Assembly (NCBI RefSeq): GCF_004217145.1 | Contig: NZ_SHKR01000016.1 | Coordinates: 528,852 to 592,851 of the forward strand | From: Kribbella rubisoli | GTDB lineage: Bacteria; Actinomycetota; Actinomycetes; Propionibacteriales; Kribbellaceae | Direction: 5' to 3' | Length of the DNA stretch: 64,000 bases | In this document: positions 17,344-26,059 of the stretch, piece after piece | How the letters are laid out: every line of letters begins with the position of its first letter | How positions within the stretch are numbered: position 1 is the stretch's first letter | Position numbers and translations under genes: made by a program | The notes under the pieces: generated by a model | The model's input: only the letters and a program-made list of their open reading frames with translations | What the model was told of the DNA's origin: nothing | The model's database searches: none

Positions 17344-17438
17344 GGACGTCTCAGGGGTCAACCCCTCGGCCGGTCGGTTGCCTCCTGAGATTCTTCGGGG
17401 GCAACCGACCGACTCAGGGGTTGACCCCTGAGACGTCC
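17344..17438. repeat. Long imperfect inverted repeat (39-bp arms) before glpK1
   Basis: Arms 17344-17382 and 17400-17438 match at 36 of 39 positions around a 17-base loop. Inside each arm is a smaller palindrome, AGGGGTCAACCCCT or its complement. The hairpin may terminate iclR transcription, shape the glpK1 leader, or be a copy of a dispersed palindromic repeat; one window cannot decide. Confidence 0.85.
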
Positions 17439-17466
17439 GGCGGTGGGGTGGTTGGGGGGTGGGGAG

Positions 17467-18984
17467 ATGGCTGAGCAGTACGTCGCAGCCGTGGATCAGG
17501 GGACCAATTCGACGCGGTGCATCCTGTTCGATCGGCGCGGGCGGTTGGTGTCGGTGGCGCAACGTGAGCACCACCAGCTCTTCCCGCGGCCCGGTTGGGT
17601 CGAGCACGATGCCGGCGAGATCTGGAACAACGTCACCCGCGTAGTGCCCGGCGCGATCAAGCAGATCGGCGCCTCGCCGGCCCAGATCGTTGCCATCGGC
17701 ATCGCCAACCAGCGCGAGACCAGCCTGCTCTGGGACCGGCTGACCGGCCGGCCGATCGGGCATGCGGTGACCTGGCAGGACACGCGGACCGACCGCCTCG
17801 TCACCGAGCTCGCCGGCACCGAAGGCCCGGACCGGTTCGCCGAGCTGTGCGGTCTCCCGTTGACGACGTACTTCTCGGCGCCGCGGATCAAGTGGATGCT
17901 CGACCACACGCCCGGTCTGCGGCAGCGCGCCGAGCGCGGCGAGATCCTCTTCGGCACGATGGAGAGCTGGCTGATCTGGAACTTCACCGGCGGCGCGAAG
18001 GGCGGCCTGCACGCCACCGACGTGACCAACGCGAGCCGCACGATGCTGATGAACATCGAGACGCTCGAATGGGACGACCGGCTGCTCGAGGCGTTCGACG
18101 TACCGCGGGCGATCCTGCCGGAGATCCGCCCGTCGTCCGGGGTTTTCGCGACCGCGACCGAAGTGCTGCCCGGGGTCCGGATCGGTGCGGCGCTCGGCGA
18201 TCAGCAGGCCGCGCTGTTCGGGCAGACCTGTTTCAGCGCCGGTGAGGCGAAGTGCACGTACGGCACCGGATCGTTCCTGTTGCTGCACACCGGGCAGGAG
18301 ATCGTCCGGTCGAAGCACGGAATGCTGACCACGGTCGCGTACCAGATCGGTGACCACCCCGCGTCGTACGCGCTGGAAGGCTCGATGGCGGTGACCGGCT
18401 CGCTGGTCCAGTGGTTCCGGGACGGGCTCGGGATGATCCACACCGCGGCAGAGATCGAGACGCTGGCGCGCACGGTGGAGGACAACGGCGGCGCGTACAT
18501 CGTGCCGGCGTTCTCCGGGTTGTTCGCACCACACTGGCGCAGCGAGGCGCGCGGGGTGATCGCCGGCCTGACCGGGTACATCACGAAGGGCCATCTGGCC
18601 CGCGCTGTCCTCGAAGCGACCGGCTTCCAGACGCTCGAGGTCGTCGACGCGATGAACGCCGACTCCGGTATCGCACTGACCGCGCTCAAGGTCGACGGCG
18701 GGATGACGGCGAACAATCTGCTGATGCAGTTCCTCGCCGATCTGCTCGACGTTCGCGTCGTACGCCCGATGGTGACCGAGACCGTCTCCCTCGGTGCCGC
18801 GTACGCCGCCGGCCTGGCGGTCGGCTACTGGCCCGACCTGGAGGGTCTGCGCAGCAACTGGCACCGCGCAGGTCAGTGGATGCCGCACATGGATCCGGCC
18901 CGCCGCAAGACCGAGTACGCCAACTGGCAGGCCGCCGTCCAGCGCACCTTCAACTGGATCCGACCCGAGGACCAGGAGCTTTAG
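17467..18984 (+). CDS. glpK: Glycerol kinase, copy 1
   Basis: FGGY-family kinase making sn-glycerol 3-phosphate from glycerol and ATP. The 505-residue protein has the N-terminal phosphate loop [13 protein letters not shown], the substrate-binding WQDTRTDRL region, the [19 protein letters not shown] segment and [12 protein letters not shown]. The ATG at 17467 follows GGGGAG. It is transcribed with the IclR-family gene but separated from it by a repeat region, and it is convergent with glpD across a shared terminator. A second, clearly different glycerol kinase of the same length lies 3 kb away. Confidence 0.95.
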   Translation: MAEQYVAAVDQGTNSTRCILFDRRGRLVSVAQREHHQLFPRPGWVEHDAGEIWNNVTRVVPGAIKQIGASPAQIVAIGIANQRETSLLWDRLTGRPIGHAVTWQDTRTDRLVTELAGTEGPDRFAELCGLPLTTYFSAPRIKWMLDHTPGLRQRAERGEILFGTMESWLIWNFTGGAKGGLHATDVTNASRTMLMNIETLEWDDRLLEAFDVPRAILPEIRPSSGVFATATEVLPGVRIGAALGDQQAALFGQTCFSAGEAKCTYGTGSFLLLHTGQEIVRSKHGMLTTVAYQIGDHPASYALEGSMAVTGSLVQWFRDGLGMIHTAAEIETLARTVEDNGGAYIVPAFSGLFAPHWRSEARGVIAGLTGYITKGHLARAVLEATGFQTLEVVDAMNADSGIALTALKVDGGMTANNLLMQFLADLLDVRVVRPMVTETVSLGAAYAAGLAVGYWPDLEGLRSNWHRAGQWMPHMDPARRKTEYANWQAAVQRTFNWIRPEDQEL

Positions 18985-19007
18985 CAACTCGCCAACGGCT
19001 GACAAAG

Positions 19008-19043
19008 CTGATGGGGAGGACCGTGGTGGTCCTTCCCCATCAG
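19008..19043. terminator. Bidirectional terminator between glpK1 and glpD
   Basis: Stem of 15 base pairs with a one-base bulge (19008-19022 with 19028-19043, loop GTGGT) lying between two convergent stop codons, 24 bases after the glpK1 stop. Confidence 0.8.
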
Positions 19044-19047
19044 ATGC

Positions 19048-20760
19048 TCAGGCCGGCGAGACGATGTCCGGCGCCTCGAGGCGGACCTTGTCGGCGGACT
19101 CGTCGTCGGGCTGGTCCTGCGAGTCGCGTTCGGACTGGACGCGCTGGGTGTAGAACGAGACCTCGCGCTCGATCGTCGCCTCGTCCCAGCCGAGGATCGG
19201 CGCGACCAACCGGGCCGCTGCCTCCGCTGCGCCGACGCCGCGGTCCCAGGCCTCGATCGAGATCCGGGTCCGCCGGGCGAGGATGTCGTCGAGATGACGA
19301 GCGCCCTCGGCCTTGGCGCCGTACACGATCTCCGCCTTCAGGTAGTCCTGCGTGCCGGGCAACTGCTCGCCCAGCGACGGGTCCTCCTCGACAAGCTTCA
19401 GTACTTCGTCGACCAGCGCGCCGTACCGGTTCAGCAGGTGCTCGATACGCGCCACGTGCAGGCCGGAGCGCTGCGCGATCAGGTGACGCTGGTTCCACAA
19501 CGCGTGATACCCGTCGGCGCCGACCAGCGGGATGTTCTTCGTGACGCTCTTCGGCACCCGCCCGTCGAGCGCGTCCGCGGCCGCGTCGATCGCGTCCTTG
19601 GCCATCACCCGGTACGTCGTGTACTTGCCGCCGGCAACCACCACGAGGCCGGGCGCCGCGTGCGCGACGACATGTTCGCGGGACAGCTTCGACGTACTCT
19701 CCGACTCACCGGCGAGCAGCGGCCGCAGTCCGGCGTACACGCCCTCGACGTCCTCGCGGGTGAGCGGCGTCGTCAGTACTGCGTTCACGTGGTCGAGCAG
19801 GTACTCGATGTCCTTGCTCGTCGCGGCCGGGTGCGCCTTGTCGAGGTGCCAGTCGGTGTCCGTGGTGCCGATCAGCCAGTGCCGGCCCCACGGGATGATG
19901 AACAGCACGGACTTCTCGGTCCGCAGGATCATCCCGGTGCTGGACTGGATCCGGTCCTTCGGGACGACGAGGTGGATGCCCTTCGACGCGCGGACGTGGT
20001 ACTGCCCGCGCTCCCCCACCATCGCCTGCGTGTCGTCGGTCCAGACGCCGGTCGCGTTCACGACCTGCTTCGCGCGGACCTCGAACTCGCGGCCGCTCTC
20101 CAGGTCCTTCGCCTGTACGCCGGTGACTCGCTCGCCCTGACGCAGGAAACCCGTCACCTTCACACGGTTCGCCACATGTGCGCCGTACGACGCGGCTGTG
20201 CGCGCGAGCTCCATCGTGTGACGGGCGTCGTCGACCTGCGCGTCGTAGTACTGCAGCGCGCCGATCAGGGCGGACTTCTTCAACGACGGGACCAACCGCA
20301 TCGCGCCGCGGCGGGTCAGGTGCCGGTGGAGCGGCAGGCCGGCGCCGAGGCCCGAGCTGACCGCCATACCGTCGTACAGCGCGACGCCGGAGCCGGCGTA
20401 GAACCGCTCCCACCAGCGGTGCTGGAGCGGGTACAGGAACGGCACCGGCTTGACCAGGTGCGGCGCCAGGCGTTGCAGGAGCAGGCCACGCTCCTGCAAC
20501 GCCTCGTGCACCAGTCGGAAGTCGAGCATCTCCAGGTAGCGAAGGCCGCCGTGGATCAGCTTGCTGGACCGGCTGGAGGTGCCGCTCGCGAAGTCGCGCG
20601 CCTCCAGCAGTCCGGTGGTCAGACCCCGGGTCGCGGCGTCGAGCGCCGACCCGGTGCCGACCACCCCGCCACCGATCACCAGGACGTCCAGTTCTCGTCC
20701 GTCGGCCATCGCGTCGATCGCGTCGGCCCTTGCTTGCGGTGACAGAGCCACTACGCCCAC
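19048..20760 (-). CDS. glpD: Glycerol-3-phosphate dehydrogenase, FAD-dependent (aerobic type)
   Basis: Membrane-associated flavoenzyme oxidising glycerol 3-phosphate to dihydroxyacetone phosphate, passing electrons to the quinone pool. The FAD-binding motif is DVLVIGGGVVGTGSALDA, followed by SRSSKLIHGGLRYLE, a GlpD hallmark. The C-terminal helical cap domain (from about residue 420) is present, giving the normal length of 570. The GTG at 20760 is preferred because AGGAAC lies a few bases upstream; a frame reaching 20796 would add twelve residues across a repeat. Third gene of the apparent glpF-glpK2-glpD operon, 79 bases after glpK2. Confidence 0.95.
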   Translation of the reverse strand: MGVVALSPQARADAIDAMADGRELDVLVIGGGVVGTGSALDAATRGLTTGLLEARDFASGTSSRSSKLIHGGLRYLEMLDFRLVHEALQERGLLLQRLAPHLVKPVPFLYPLQHRWWERFYAGSGVALYDGMAVSSGLGAGLPLHRHLTRRGAMRLVPSLKKSALIGALQYYDAQVDDARHTMELARTAASYGAHVANRVKVTGFLRQGERVTGVQAKDLESGREFEVRAKQVVNATGVWTDDTQAMVGERGQYHVRASKGIHLVVPKDRIQSSTGMILRTEKSVLFIIPWGRHWLIGTTDTDWHLDKAHPAATSKDIEYLLDHVNAVLTTPLTREDVEGVYAGLRPLLAGESESTSKLSREHVVAHAAPGLVVVAGGKYTTYRVMAKDAIDAAADALDGRVPKSVTKNIPLVGADGYHALWNQRHLIAQRSGLHVARIEHLLNRYGALVDEVLKLVEEDPSLGEQLPGTQDYLKAEIVYGAKAEGARHLDDILARRTRISIEAWDRGVGAAEAAARLVAPILGWDEATIEREVSFYTQRVQSERDSQDQPDDESADKVRLEAPDIVSPA

Positions 20761-20790
20761 TGTGCTGTTCCTTCCGATTTCAGTTACCAC

Positions 20791-20832
20791 TACCAACTAC
20801 TGCCAACTACTTGCCCACTGCTTGCCAACTGC
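20791..20832. repeat. Degenerate 10-11 bp tandem repeat between glpK2 and glpD
   Basis: Four imperfect units: TACCAACTAC, TGCCAACTAC, TTGCCCACTGC and TTGCCAACTGC, filling most of the spacer between the two genes. No function is evident. Confidence 0.6.
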
Positions 20833-20839
20833 TGCTCGA

Positions 20840-22357
20840 TCAGTCGACGTCCACCCAGTCCAGTGTCCGCTGGACCGCCTTCTGCCAACCGGCGTACCCC
20901 TCGGCACGCTGCTCGTCGGACCACTGCGGCTCCCACCGCTTGTCCTCGTTCCAGTTCTGGACGAGCTCTTCCTTGGTCTTCCAGAACCCGACCGCGAGAC
21001 CGGCCGCGTACGCCGCACCGAGAGCCGTCGTCTCCGCGACGACCGGCTTGCTCACCGGTACGCCGAGGATGTCGGCCTGCATCTGCATGGCCAGCTCGTT
21101 GGCCGTCACGCCGCCGTCGACCTTCAGCACGTCGAGCGTCACGCCCGAGTCCTTCTCCATCGCGTCGGTGACGTCCTTGCTCTGGTAGCAGATCGCTTCC
21201 AGTGTTGCGCGCGCCAGGTGAGCGTTGGTGTTGAACCGCGACAGCCCGACGATCGCCCCGCGGGCGTCGGACCGCCAGTACGGCGCGAACAGCCCGGAGA
21301 ACGCGGGCACGAAGTACACGCCGCCGTTGTCCTCGACCTGCTTGGCCAGGGTCTCGATCTCGGCCGCGCCGGAGATGATGCCGAGCTGGTCCCGCAGCCA
21401 CTGCACTGCGGATCCCGTCACGGCGATGGAGCCCTCGAGTGCGTAGACCGGCGCCTCGTCGCCGAACTTGTAGCACATCGTGCTGAGCAGGCCGGCCTTC
21501 GACCGGACCAGCTCGGTACCGGTGTTCAGCAGCATGAAGTTGCCGGTGCCGTAGGTGTTCTTCGCCTCGCCCGGGTTGAAGCAGACCTGACCGACGGTCG
21601 CCGCCTGCTGGTCGCCGAGGTCACCGGTCAGCGCGACGACGCCGCCCACCGGGCCGTTGGCGAGCGTCTCGCCGTACTTGTTCGGGTCCGACGACGGACG
21701 GATCTCCGGCAGCATCTGCCGCGGGATGTTGAAGAAGCTGATCAGCTCGTCGTCCCAGTCGAGCGTCTCGAGGTTCATCAGCATCGTCCGGCTGGCGTTC
21801 GTCACATCGGTGATGTGTACGCCGCCCTCGGTGCCGCCGGTGAGGTTCCACAGCAGCCAGGTGTCGGTGTTGCCGAACACGGCGTCACCGGCCTCGGCGG
21901 CCGCGCGGACCCCGTCGACGTTCTCCAGGATCCACTGCACCTTGCCGGCCGAGAAGTACGTCGCCGGCGGTAGACCGGCCTTCTGCCGGATCACGTCACC
22001 CTTGCCCTCACGCTCCAGCGCGGAGGCGATCCGGTCGGTCCGGGTGTCCTGCCAGACGATCGCGTTGTAGTACGGGCGACCGGTCTTGCGGTTCCACACC
22101 ACCGCGGTCTCGCGCTGGTTGGTGATGCCGAGCGCGGCCAGGTCGCTCGCGTGCAGGTTGTTCGCGTTCAGCGCGGTCCGGATCACCGAGCTGGTCCGCT
22201 CCCAGATCTCCAGCGGGTTGTGCTCCACCCACCCCGCCTGCGGCAGGATCTGCTCGTGCTCCAGCTGGTGGATGCCCACCGCGTTGCCGGAGTGGTCGAA
22301 GATCATGAATCGGGTGCTCGTGGTGCCCTGGTCGACAGCACCGACGAAGTCAGCCAT
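20840..22357 (-). CDS. glpK: Glycerol kinase, copy 2
   Basis: Second FGGY glycerol kinase, 505 residues, starting [21 protein letters not shown] at the ATG at 22357, which follows GAGAGGAA. It keeps [26 protein letters not shown] and [15 protein letters not shown]. It sits between glpF and glpD, the classical operon position, so this is probably the main catabolic enzyme. It differs from copy 1 along its whole length, so the two are old paralogues or one was acquired, not a recent duplication. Confidence 0.95.
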   Translation of the reverse strand: MADFVGAVDQGTTSTRFMIFDHSGNAVGIHQLEHEQILPQAGWVEHNPLEIWERTSSVIRTALNANNLHASDLAALGITNQRETAVVWNRKTGRPYYNAIVWQDTRTDRIASALEREGKGDVIRQKAGLPPATYFSAGKVQWILENVDGVRAAAEAGDAVFGNTDTWLLWNLTGGTEGGVHITDVTNASRTMLMNLETLDWDDELISFFNIPRQMLPEIRPSSDPNKYGETLANGPVGGVVALTGDLGDQQAATVGQVCFNPGEAKNTYGTGNFMLLNTGTELVRSKAGLLSTMCYKFGDEAPVYALEGSIAVTGSAVQWLRDQLGIISGAAEIETLAKQVEDNGGVYFVPAFSGLFAPYWRSDARGAIVGLSRFNTNAHLARATLEAICYQSKDVTDAMEKDSGVTLDVLKVDGGVTANELAMQMQADILGVPVSKPVVAETTALGAAYAAGLAVGFWKTKEELVQNWNEDKRWEPQWSDEQRAEGYAGWQKAVQRTLDWVDVD

Positions 22358-22387
22358 GGAAGTTCCTCTCCTCACACAGGGGTGGTG

Positions 22388-23224
22388 TCATGCGCTCGTG
22401 TTCTCCTCCGGGATGCGGCCCGGTTCCTCGTCCTCGTCGGCGATCGGCAGGTTCCGTCCGACCAGCAGGTCGTACAGGAACGCGCCGAGCAGCGCGCCGA
22501 GGATCGGCGCCACGATCGGCACCCAGAAATACAGATCCCCGAACTGATCCTTCAACGCTCCGCCGTACCCCGTGATCAACGACGCTACCCGCGGCCCGAA
22601 GTCACGGGCAGGGTTGATCGCGTACCCGGCGTTGGTGCCCCAGGCCATGCCGATGCCGACCACCAACAGGCCGATGATGAACGGCGCCATGTTGGCGGCC
22701 GGGGCCGTGTTGCGCAGGTCGGTGATGGCCAGGATCACCATCATCAGGATCGCCGTACCGATGATCTGGTCGCGGAAGCCGCCCCACATGTGGACGCCGA
22801 GGTCCAGGCTGCCGTTGCCGGGGAGCGTGGAGAACACGCCCTGGGTCTTGATGGTCAGACCGGGGTCGACCTTGTGCAATGCCTCGGTGTAGTTCCAGCG
22901 GACCACCAGTGCCGCCACGAACGCCCCTAGGAACTGCGCCAGCACGTACGGCAGTACCTTCCGCCAGCTGAAGCCGCGGAACGCCGCGAGTGCGACCGTC
23001 ACCGCCGGGTTCAGATGCGCGCCGCTCATCCGGCCCGCAACGTAGATGCCCAGTGTCACGCCGATACCCCAGGCCCAGGCGATCGAGTCGTGGTCACCGA
23101 TCCCGCCGGCCACCACCTGCGCCACCACCCCGACGCCGAACAGGATCAGGATGAACGTGCCCGCGAATTCCGCGGAACACTCCCCCAGGAGGGTTTTCGC
23201 TTTGACCGCTTCGGTCGTAGCCAT
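22388..23224 (-). CDS. glpF: Glycerol facilitator GlpF (aquaglyceroporin)
   Basis: MIP-family channel of 278 residues passing glycerol across the inner membrane. Both pore motifs are intact: HLNPAVTVAL and AINPARDFGPR. The Asp after the second NPAR is the mark of aquaglyceroporins as opposed to water-only aquaporins. Six membrane segments are apparent. The ATG at 23224 has a strong GGGAGG a few bases upstream. First gene of the glpF-glpK2-glpD unit and divergent from an esterase gene; a good promoter and palindrome lie upstream. Confidence 0.95.
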   Translation of the reverse strand: MATTEAVKAKTLLGECSAEFAGTFILILFGVGVVAQVVAGGIGDHDSIAWAWGIGVTLGIYVAGRMSGAHLNPAVTVALAAFRGFSWRKVLPYVLAQFLGAFVAALVVRWNYTEALHKVDPGLTIKTQGVFSTLPGNGSLDLGVHMWGGFRDQIIGTAILMMVILAITDLRNTAPAANMAPFIIGLLVVGIGMAWGTNAGYAINPARDFGPRVASLITGYGGALKDQFGDLYFWVPIVAPILGALLGAFLYDLLVGRNLPIADEDEEPGRIPEENTSA

Positions 23225-23266
23225 ACCGAACCTCCCTTCCCCGCCGTGACGACCACGGCTGGCTGG

Positions 23267-23295
23267 AATCTAGGAGCCACAACCACCCCTGACAA
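23267..23295 (-). promoter_or_regulatory. Sigma-70-type promoter of glpF-glpK2-glpD
   Basis: Read on the minus strand: TTGTCA (23295-23290), a 17-base spacer and TAGATT (23272-23267), close to the TTGACA/TAnnnT pattern of housekeeping actinobacterial promoters. The start point would be about 35 bases before the glpF ATG, leaving a short leader with its ribosome-binding site. Confidence 0.65.
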
Positions 23296-23302
23296 CGCCC
23301 CC

Positions 23303-23321
23303 CGTTCGACATTGTCGAACG
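23303..23321. promoter_or_regulatory. Palindromic operator candidate upstream of glpF
   Basis: Perfect 8-3-8 palindrome CGTTCGAC-ATT-GTCGAACG, seven bases upstream of the -35 box of the glpF promoter, so centred near -52. IclR-family proteins bind palindromes of this size, and the IclR-family gene at 16468 is the natural candidate; the divergent esterase gene could also be served. Confidence 0.6.
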
Positions 23322-23443
23322 CCGATCCCCACGCCGTGAGCTGCGACACACGGTAATCTCCTGATCACTCAACGGAACATGCCAACCGGGTGCTGTAGTT
23401 CGGCGTCTCGCCTGTGGGTCTAGTCGGCTTCTGGAGGGGTTGG

Positions 23444-24739
23444 ATGAGTGTGTCGCTGCTTGGGGGATGGTTTCCGGCGGTGCTGGATGTGGTGGCGGGG
23501 GGTGCGTTGGTTGCGGCTGTGGGGTGGCGGGATCGGCGGTGGCGGTTGGGGGTGGTGCCGGTTGTTGTGCTGGGGGCCGCGTTCGTGACGTTGTTCGCGG
23601 CGTACCCGGGGGCTGCGCTCATCGGGCTGACGGATCCGTTGCCGTTCTCGGTGTGGTTGTGGTTCGGGCTCGGGGTCGGTGCGTTGATCGTGCTGGGGGC
23701 CGGGTGGCGGACGGCGCGGTGGTGGCGGCGGGGTACGGCGGTGGTCGCGGCGGGGCTGGCCGCGTTGGTGTGTGCCAACGGGATCAATCAGTTCGTCGGT
23801 TACTACCCGACGATCGACTCGGCGGTGAACGACTGGACGGACACACCGCTGCCGGGTCAGGTATCGATGTCGGGGCTCGCCCACACGGCCGGTACGACGA
23901 AGGTGCCGCCGGCCGGTCGGCTGGTCGCGGTGAACATCCCCGCGACGTACAGCCATTTCAAGCACCGGCAGGAGCTCGTGTATCTCCCGCCGATCTGGTT
24001 CCACGGTGACCACCGGCCCGCGCTGCCCGTCGTCGAGCTGATCGGCGGCGAGCGCGGCGGTCCGGGCGACTGGGTGCGGCTCGGCAACGCCGTGCAGGTG
24101 TCCGACGCGTACGCGCACCGGCACCACGGGTACGCGCCGATCCTGGTCTTCGTCGACGCGACCGAGCGGTTCGACAACGACACCGAGTGCGTGAACGGCC
24201 CGCGCGGGAACTCCGCCGACCACCTGGACCAGGACATCCCGCACTTCGTCGAGAAGATGTTCGGCGCCTCGCACGACCCGCGGCAGTGGGCCGTCGCCGG
24301 GTTCTCGATGGGCGGCACCTGCGCCATCGACCTGGTCGTCGAGCACCCGGACGTGTTCGACCACTTCGTCGACATCTCCGGCGACCTCGCGCCGTACACG
24401 ACCACGCCCGCGGCGAGCCTGCACGATCTGTACGGCGGCAACGTTGCGCTCGAGCACGCCAACGAGCCGCTCCTGGTGATGCATGCCCACGGCAAGTACA
24501 CGAACGTCAACGGCCTGTTCCTCACCAGCACCCAGGAGCTGCGGCACCAGCACGAGGCCGAGGAGCTCTCGACGGCCGCCGCCAAGGTCGGGATCTGGTC
24601 CCGGGTCGAGATCTCGCCCGGCACGCACGTGTGGCAGTTCGCGGCTCCGGCCTTCGCGTCGGCCTATCCTTGGCTGGCGAACCAGCTCGAGCTTCCGGCC
24701 AGCCCCCATCACGGAACGAGGCACACGAAAACGGCGTGA
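23444..24739 (+). CDS. Membrane-anchored esterase, antigen-85/esterase D-like alpha/beta hydrolase
   Basis: Protein of 431 residues with about three to four N-terminal membrane segments (first about 110 residues) followed by an extracytoplasmic alpha/beta hydrolase domain. The nucleophile elbow is GFSMGGTCAID; a His in SPGTHVWQF is a plausible catalytic base. This layout is found in actinobacterial envelope esterases related to the antigen 85 fold; mycolic-acid transfer should not be assumed. The ATG at 23444 follows GGAGGGG. The stop overlaps the GTG of the next hydrolase gene (GTGA), so the two are coupled. Confidence 0.85.
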   Translation: MSVSLLGGWFPAVLDVVAGGALVAAVGWRDRRWRLGVVPVVVLGAAFVTLFAAYPGAALIGLTDPLPFSVWLWFGLGVGALIVLGAGWRTARWWRRGTAVVAAGLAALVCANGINQFVGYYPTIDSAVNDWTDTPLPGQVSMSGLAHTAGTTKVPPAGRLVAVNIPATYSHFKHRQELVYLPPIWFHGDHRPALPVVELIGGERGGPGDWVRLGNAVQVSDAYAHRHHGYAPILVFVDATERFDNDTECVNGPRGNSADHLDQDIPHFVEKMFGASHDPRQWAVAGFSMGGTCAIDLVVEHPDVFDHFVDISGDLAPYTTTPAASLHDLYGGNVALEHANEPLLVMHAHGKYTNVNGLFLTSTQELRHQHEAEELSTAAAKVGIWSRVEISPGTHVWQFAAPAFASAYPWLANQLELPASPHHGTRHTKTA

Positions 24740-25545
24740 TCCAGACACTCCGACGACTCGCGATCGGTCTGGTCGTCCTGACGATCGTCACCGCGATCAG
24801 CAGTGCCGACACGATCAGCGAGGTCCTCCGGCCGCAGCCGCAGGCTGCCGGTCAGGTCCGGATCGTCGCCCTCGGCGACTCGGTCACGTCCGGCCACAAC
24901 TGCAACTGCGCCGCCTTCCCCCAGATGTACGGCGACCTGCTCCACGACCGCTCCGGCGGATCCGTGATCGTCAACAATCTCGGCGTCGCGGGTCTCGACT
25001 CGAACGGTCTGCTGCAGCTGCTCGACCAACGCAACTCCCCCGCCGAGCAGGCCACCGACGCGGCGAGCGTCGTACTGATCACGATCGGCGCGAACGATTT
25101 CGGCGACCACCACGACGACGTCACCAGTGGCCAGTGCACGGGCGACTGCGTGTCCGACGAGTTCGAGCAGCTCCAGGTCAACCTCGGCAAGATCCTGGCC
25201 CGCATCCACGTACTGCGGGCCGACCTGCCGACCACGATCCTGATGACCGGCTACTGGAACGTCTTCAAGGACGGCGACGTCGCCAAACGCCAGTACACCC
25301 CGAGCGGCCGGATCGCCAGCGACCAGCTCACCGTCCGTACCAACGCCGCGATCGCCGCCGCGGCCCACGCGGACGATGCGACGTACGTAGACATCTACAC
25401 GCCGTTCGAGGACAGCACCGACATCACCGGCCTGCTCGCCTCCGACGGCGACCACCCGAACGCGGCCGGCCACGCCCTGATCGCCCGAACCCTCCTGGCC
25501 GCAACACCCAACCCTTTGACGCCGTCCCCACGTCAGGGAAGGTAG
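24736..25545 (+). CDS. Secreted or membrane-tethered SGNH/GDSL hydrolase
   Basis: Esterase/lipase-like enzyme of 269 residues. An N-terminal hydrophobic helix (RLAIGLVVLTIVTAISSA) is a signal peptide or anchor. The SGNH blocks are IVALGDSVTSG (Ser), ITIGANDFG (Asn) and DGDHPNAAGH (Asp-His). Several cysteines (CNC, CTGDC) near the active site suggest disulfides and an extracytoplasmic location. GTG start overlapping the esterase stop; the sigma-factor gene begins 19 bases after its stop. Confidence 0.88.
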   Translation: MIQTLRRLAIGLVVLTIVTAISSADTISEVLRPQPQAAGQVRIVALGDSVTSGHNCNCAAFPQMYGDLLHDRSGGSVIVNNLGVAGLDSNGLLQLLDQRNSPAEQATDAASVVLITIGANDFGDHHDDVTSGQCTGDCVSDEFEQLQVNLGKILARIHVLRADLPTTILMTGYWNVFKDGDVAKRQYTPSGRIASDQLTVRTNAAIAAAAHADDATYVDIYTPFEDSTDITGLLASDGDHPNAAGHALIARTLLAATPNPLTPSPRQGR

Positions 25546-25564
25546 ATCGACCGAGGGGAACCAG

Positions 25565-26059
25565 ATGAGCTTCGGGGACTTCGCGACGAGCCGGCACGGC
25601 GCGCTCTACCGGTACGCCTACCTGCTGGCCGGCGACCGCGGTCTGGCCGAGGACCTCGTCCAGGAAGCCCTGGTCAAGACGTACGTCGGCTGGCACCGCC
25701 TCCGCGACCCGAACAACGCCGAGGCCTACACCCGTCGCGTCATCACCACGACCGCCATCGGCTGGTGGCGGCGCAAGTCCTGGCGCGCCGAGCTCCCCAA
25801 CGACGACGTACCGGATCGTCCCGCCGACCCGGACGACGTCACGGCCCGAGTCTGGCTGTGGCACGAGCTACAAAAGCTCCCGCCCCGGCAACGCGCAGCG
25901 CTGGTGCTGCGGTACTACGAGGACCTCACCGAATCGCAGACGGCCGAAGTGCTCGGCTGCAGCGTCGGGACCGTGAAGAGCCAGGTCTCCGACGCACTCA
26001 AGAAGCTCCGGACCCGTCTCGGGTCCGACGTCGTGCTGAAAGCAGGGATGACGGAATGA
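25565..26059 (+). CDS. SigE-family ECF sigma factor
   Basis: Sigma factor of 164 residues belonging to the actinobacterial SigE family of short ECF factors. Region 2 shows in LYRYAYLLAGDRGLAEDLVQEALVKTYVGW, here in parts, and region 4 in LPPRQRAALVLRYYEDL with the helix-turn-helix SQTAEVLGCSVGTVKSQ. A GAGGGGAA ribosome-binding site precedes the ATG. The stop overlaps the start of the next gene (ATGA). Together with two upstream envelope hydrolases it may form one four-gene unit. Confidence 0.92.
   Translation: MSFGDFATSRHGALYRYAYLLAGDRGLAEDLVQEALVKTYVGWHRLRDPNNAEAYTRRVITTTAIGWWRRKSWRAELPNDDVPDRPADPDDVTARVWLWHELQKLPPRQRAALVLRYYEDLTESQTAEVLGCSVGTVKSQVSDALKKLRTRLGSDVVLKAGMTE

Noticed and set aside
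17016-17474. Frame encoding Ser-Pro-Pro-Thr repeats after the iclR-family gene
   Set aside because: It exists only because of the 12-bp tandem repeat and overlaps both iclR and the inverted repeat; no ribosome-binding site.
15946-19005. Minus-strand open frame of about 1000 codons across the ABC permease, iclR-family and glpK1 genes
   Set aside because: It is antisense to three well-recognised genes and reads as low-complexity Arg/Gly/Asp-rich sequence, the usual shadow frame in high-GC DNA.
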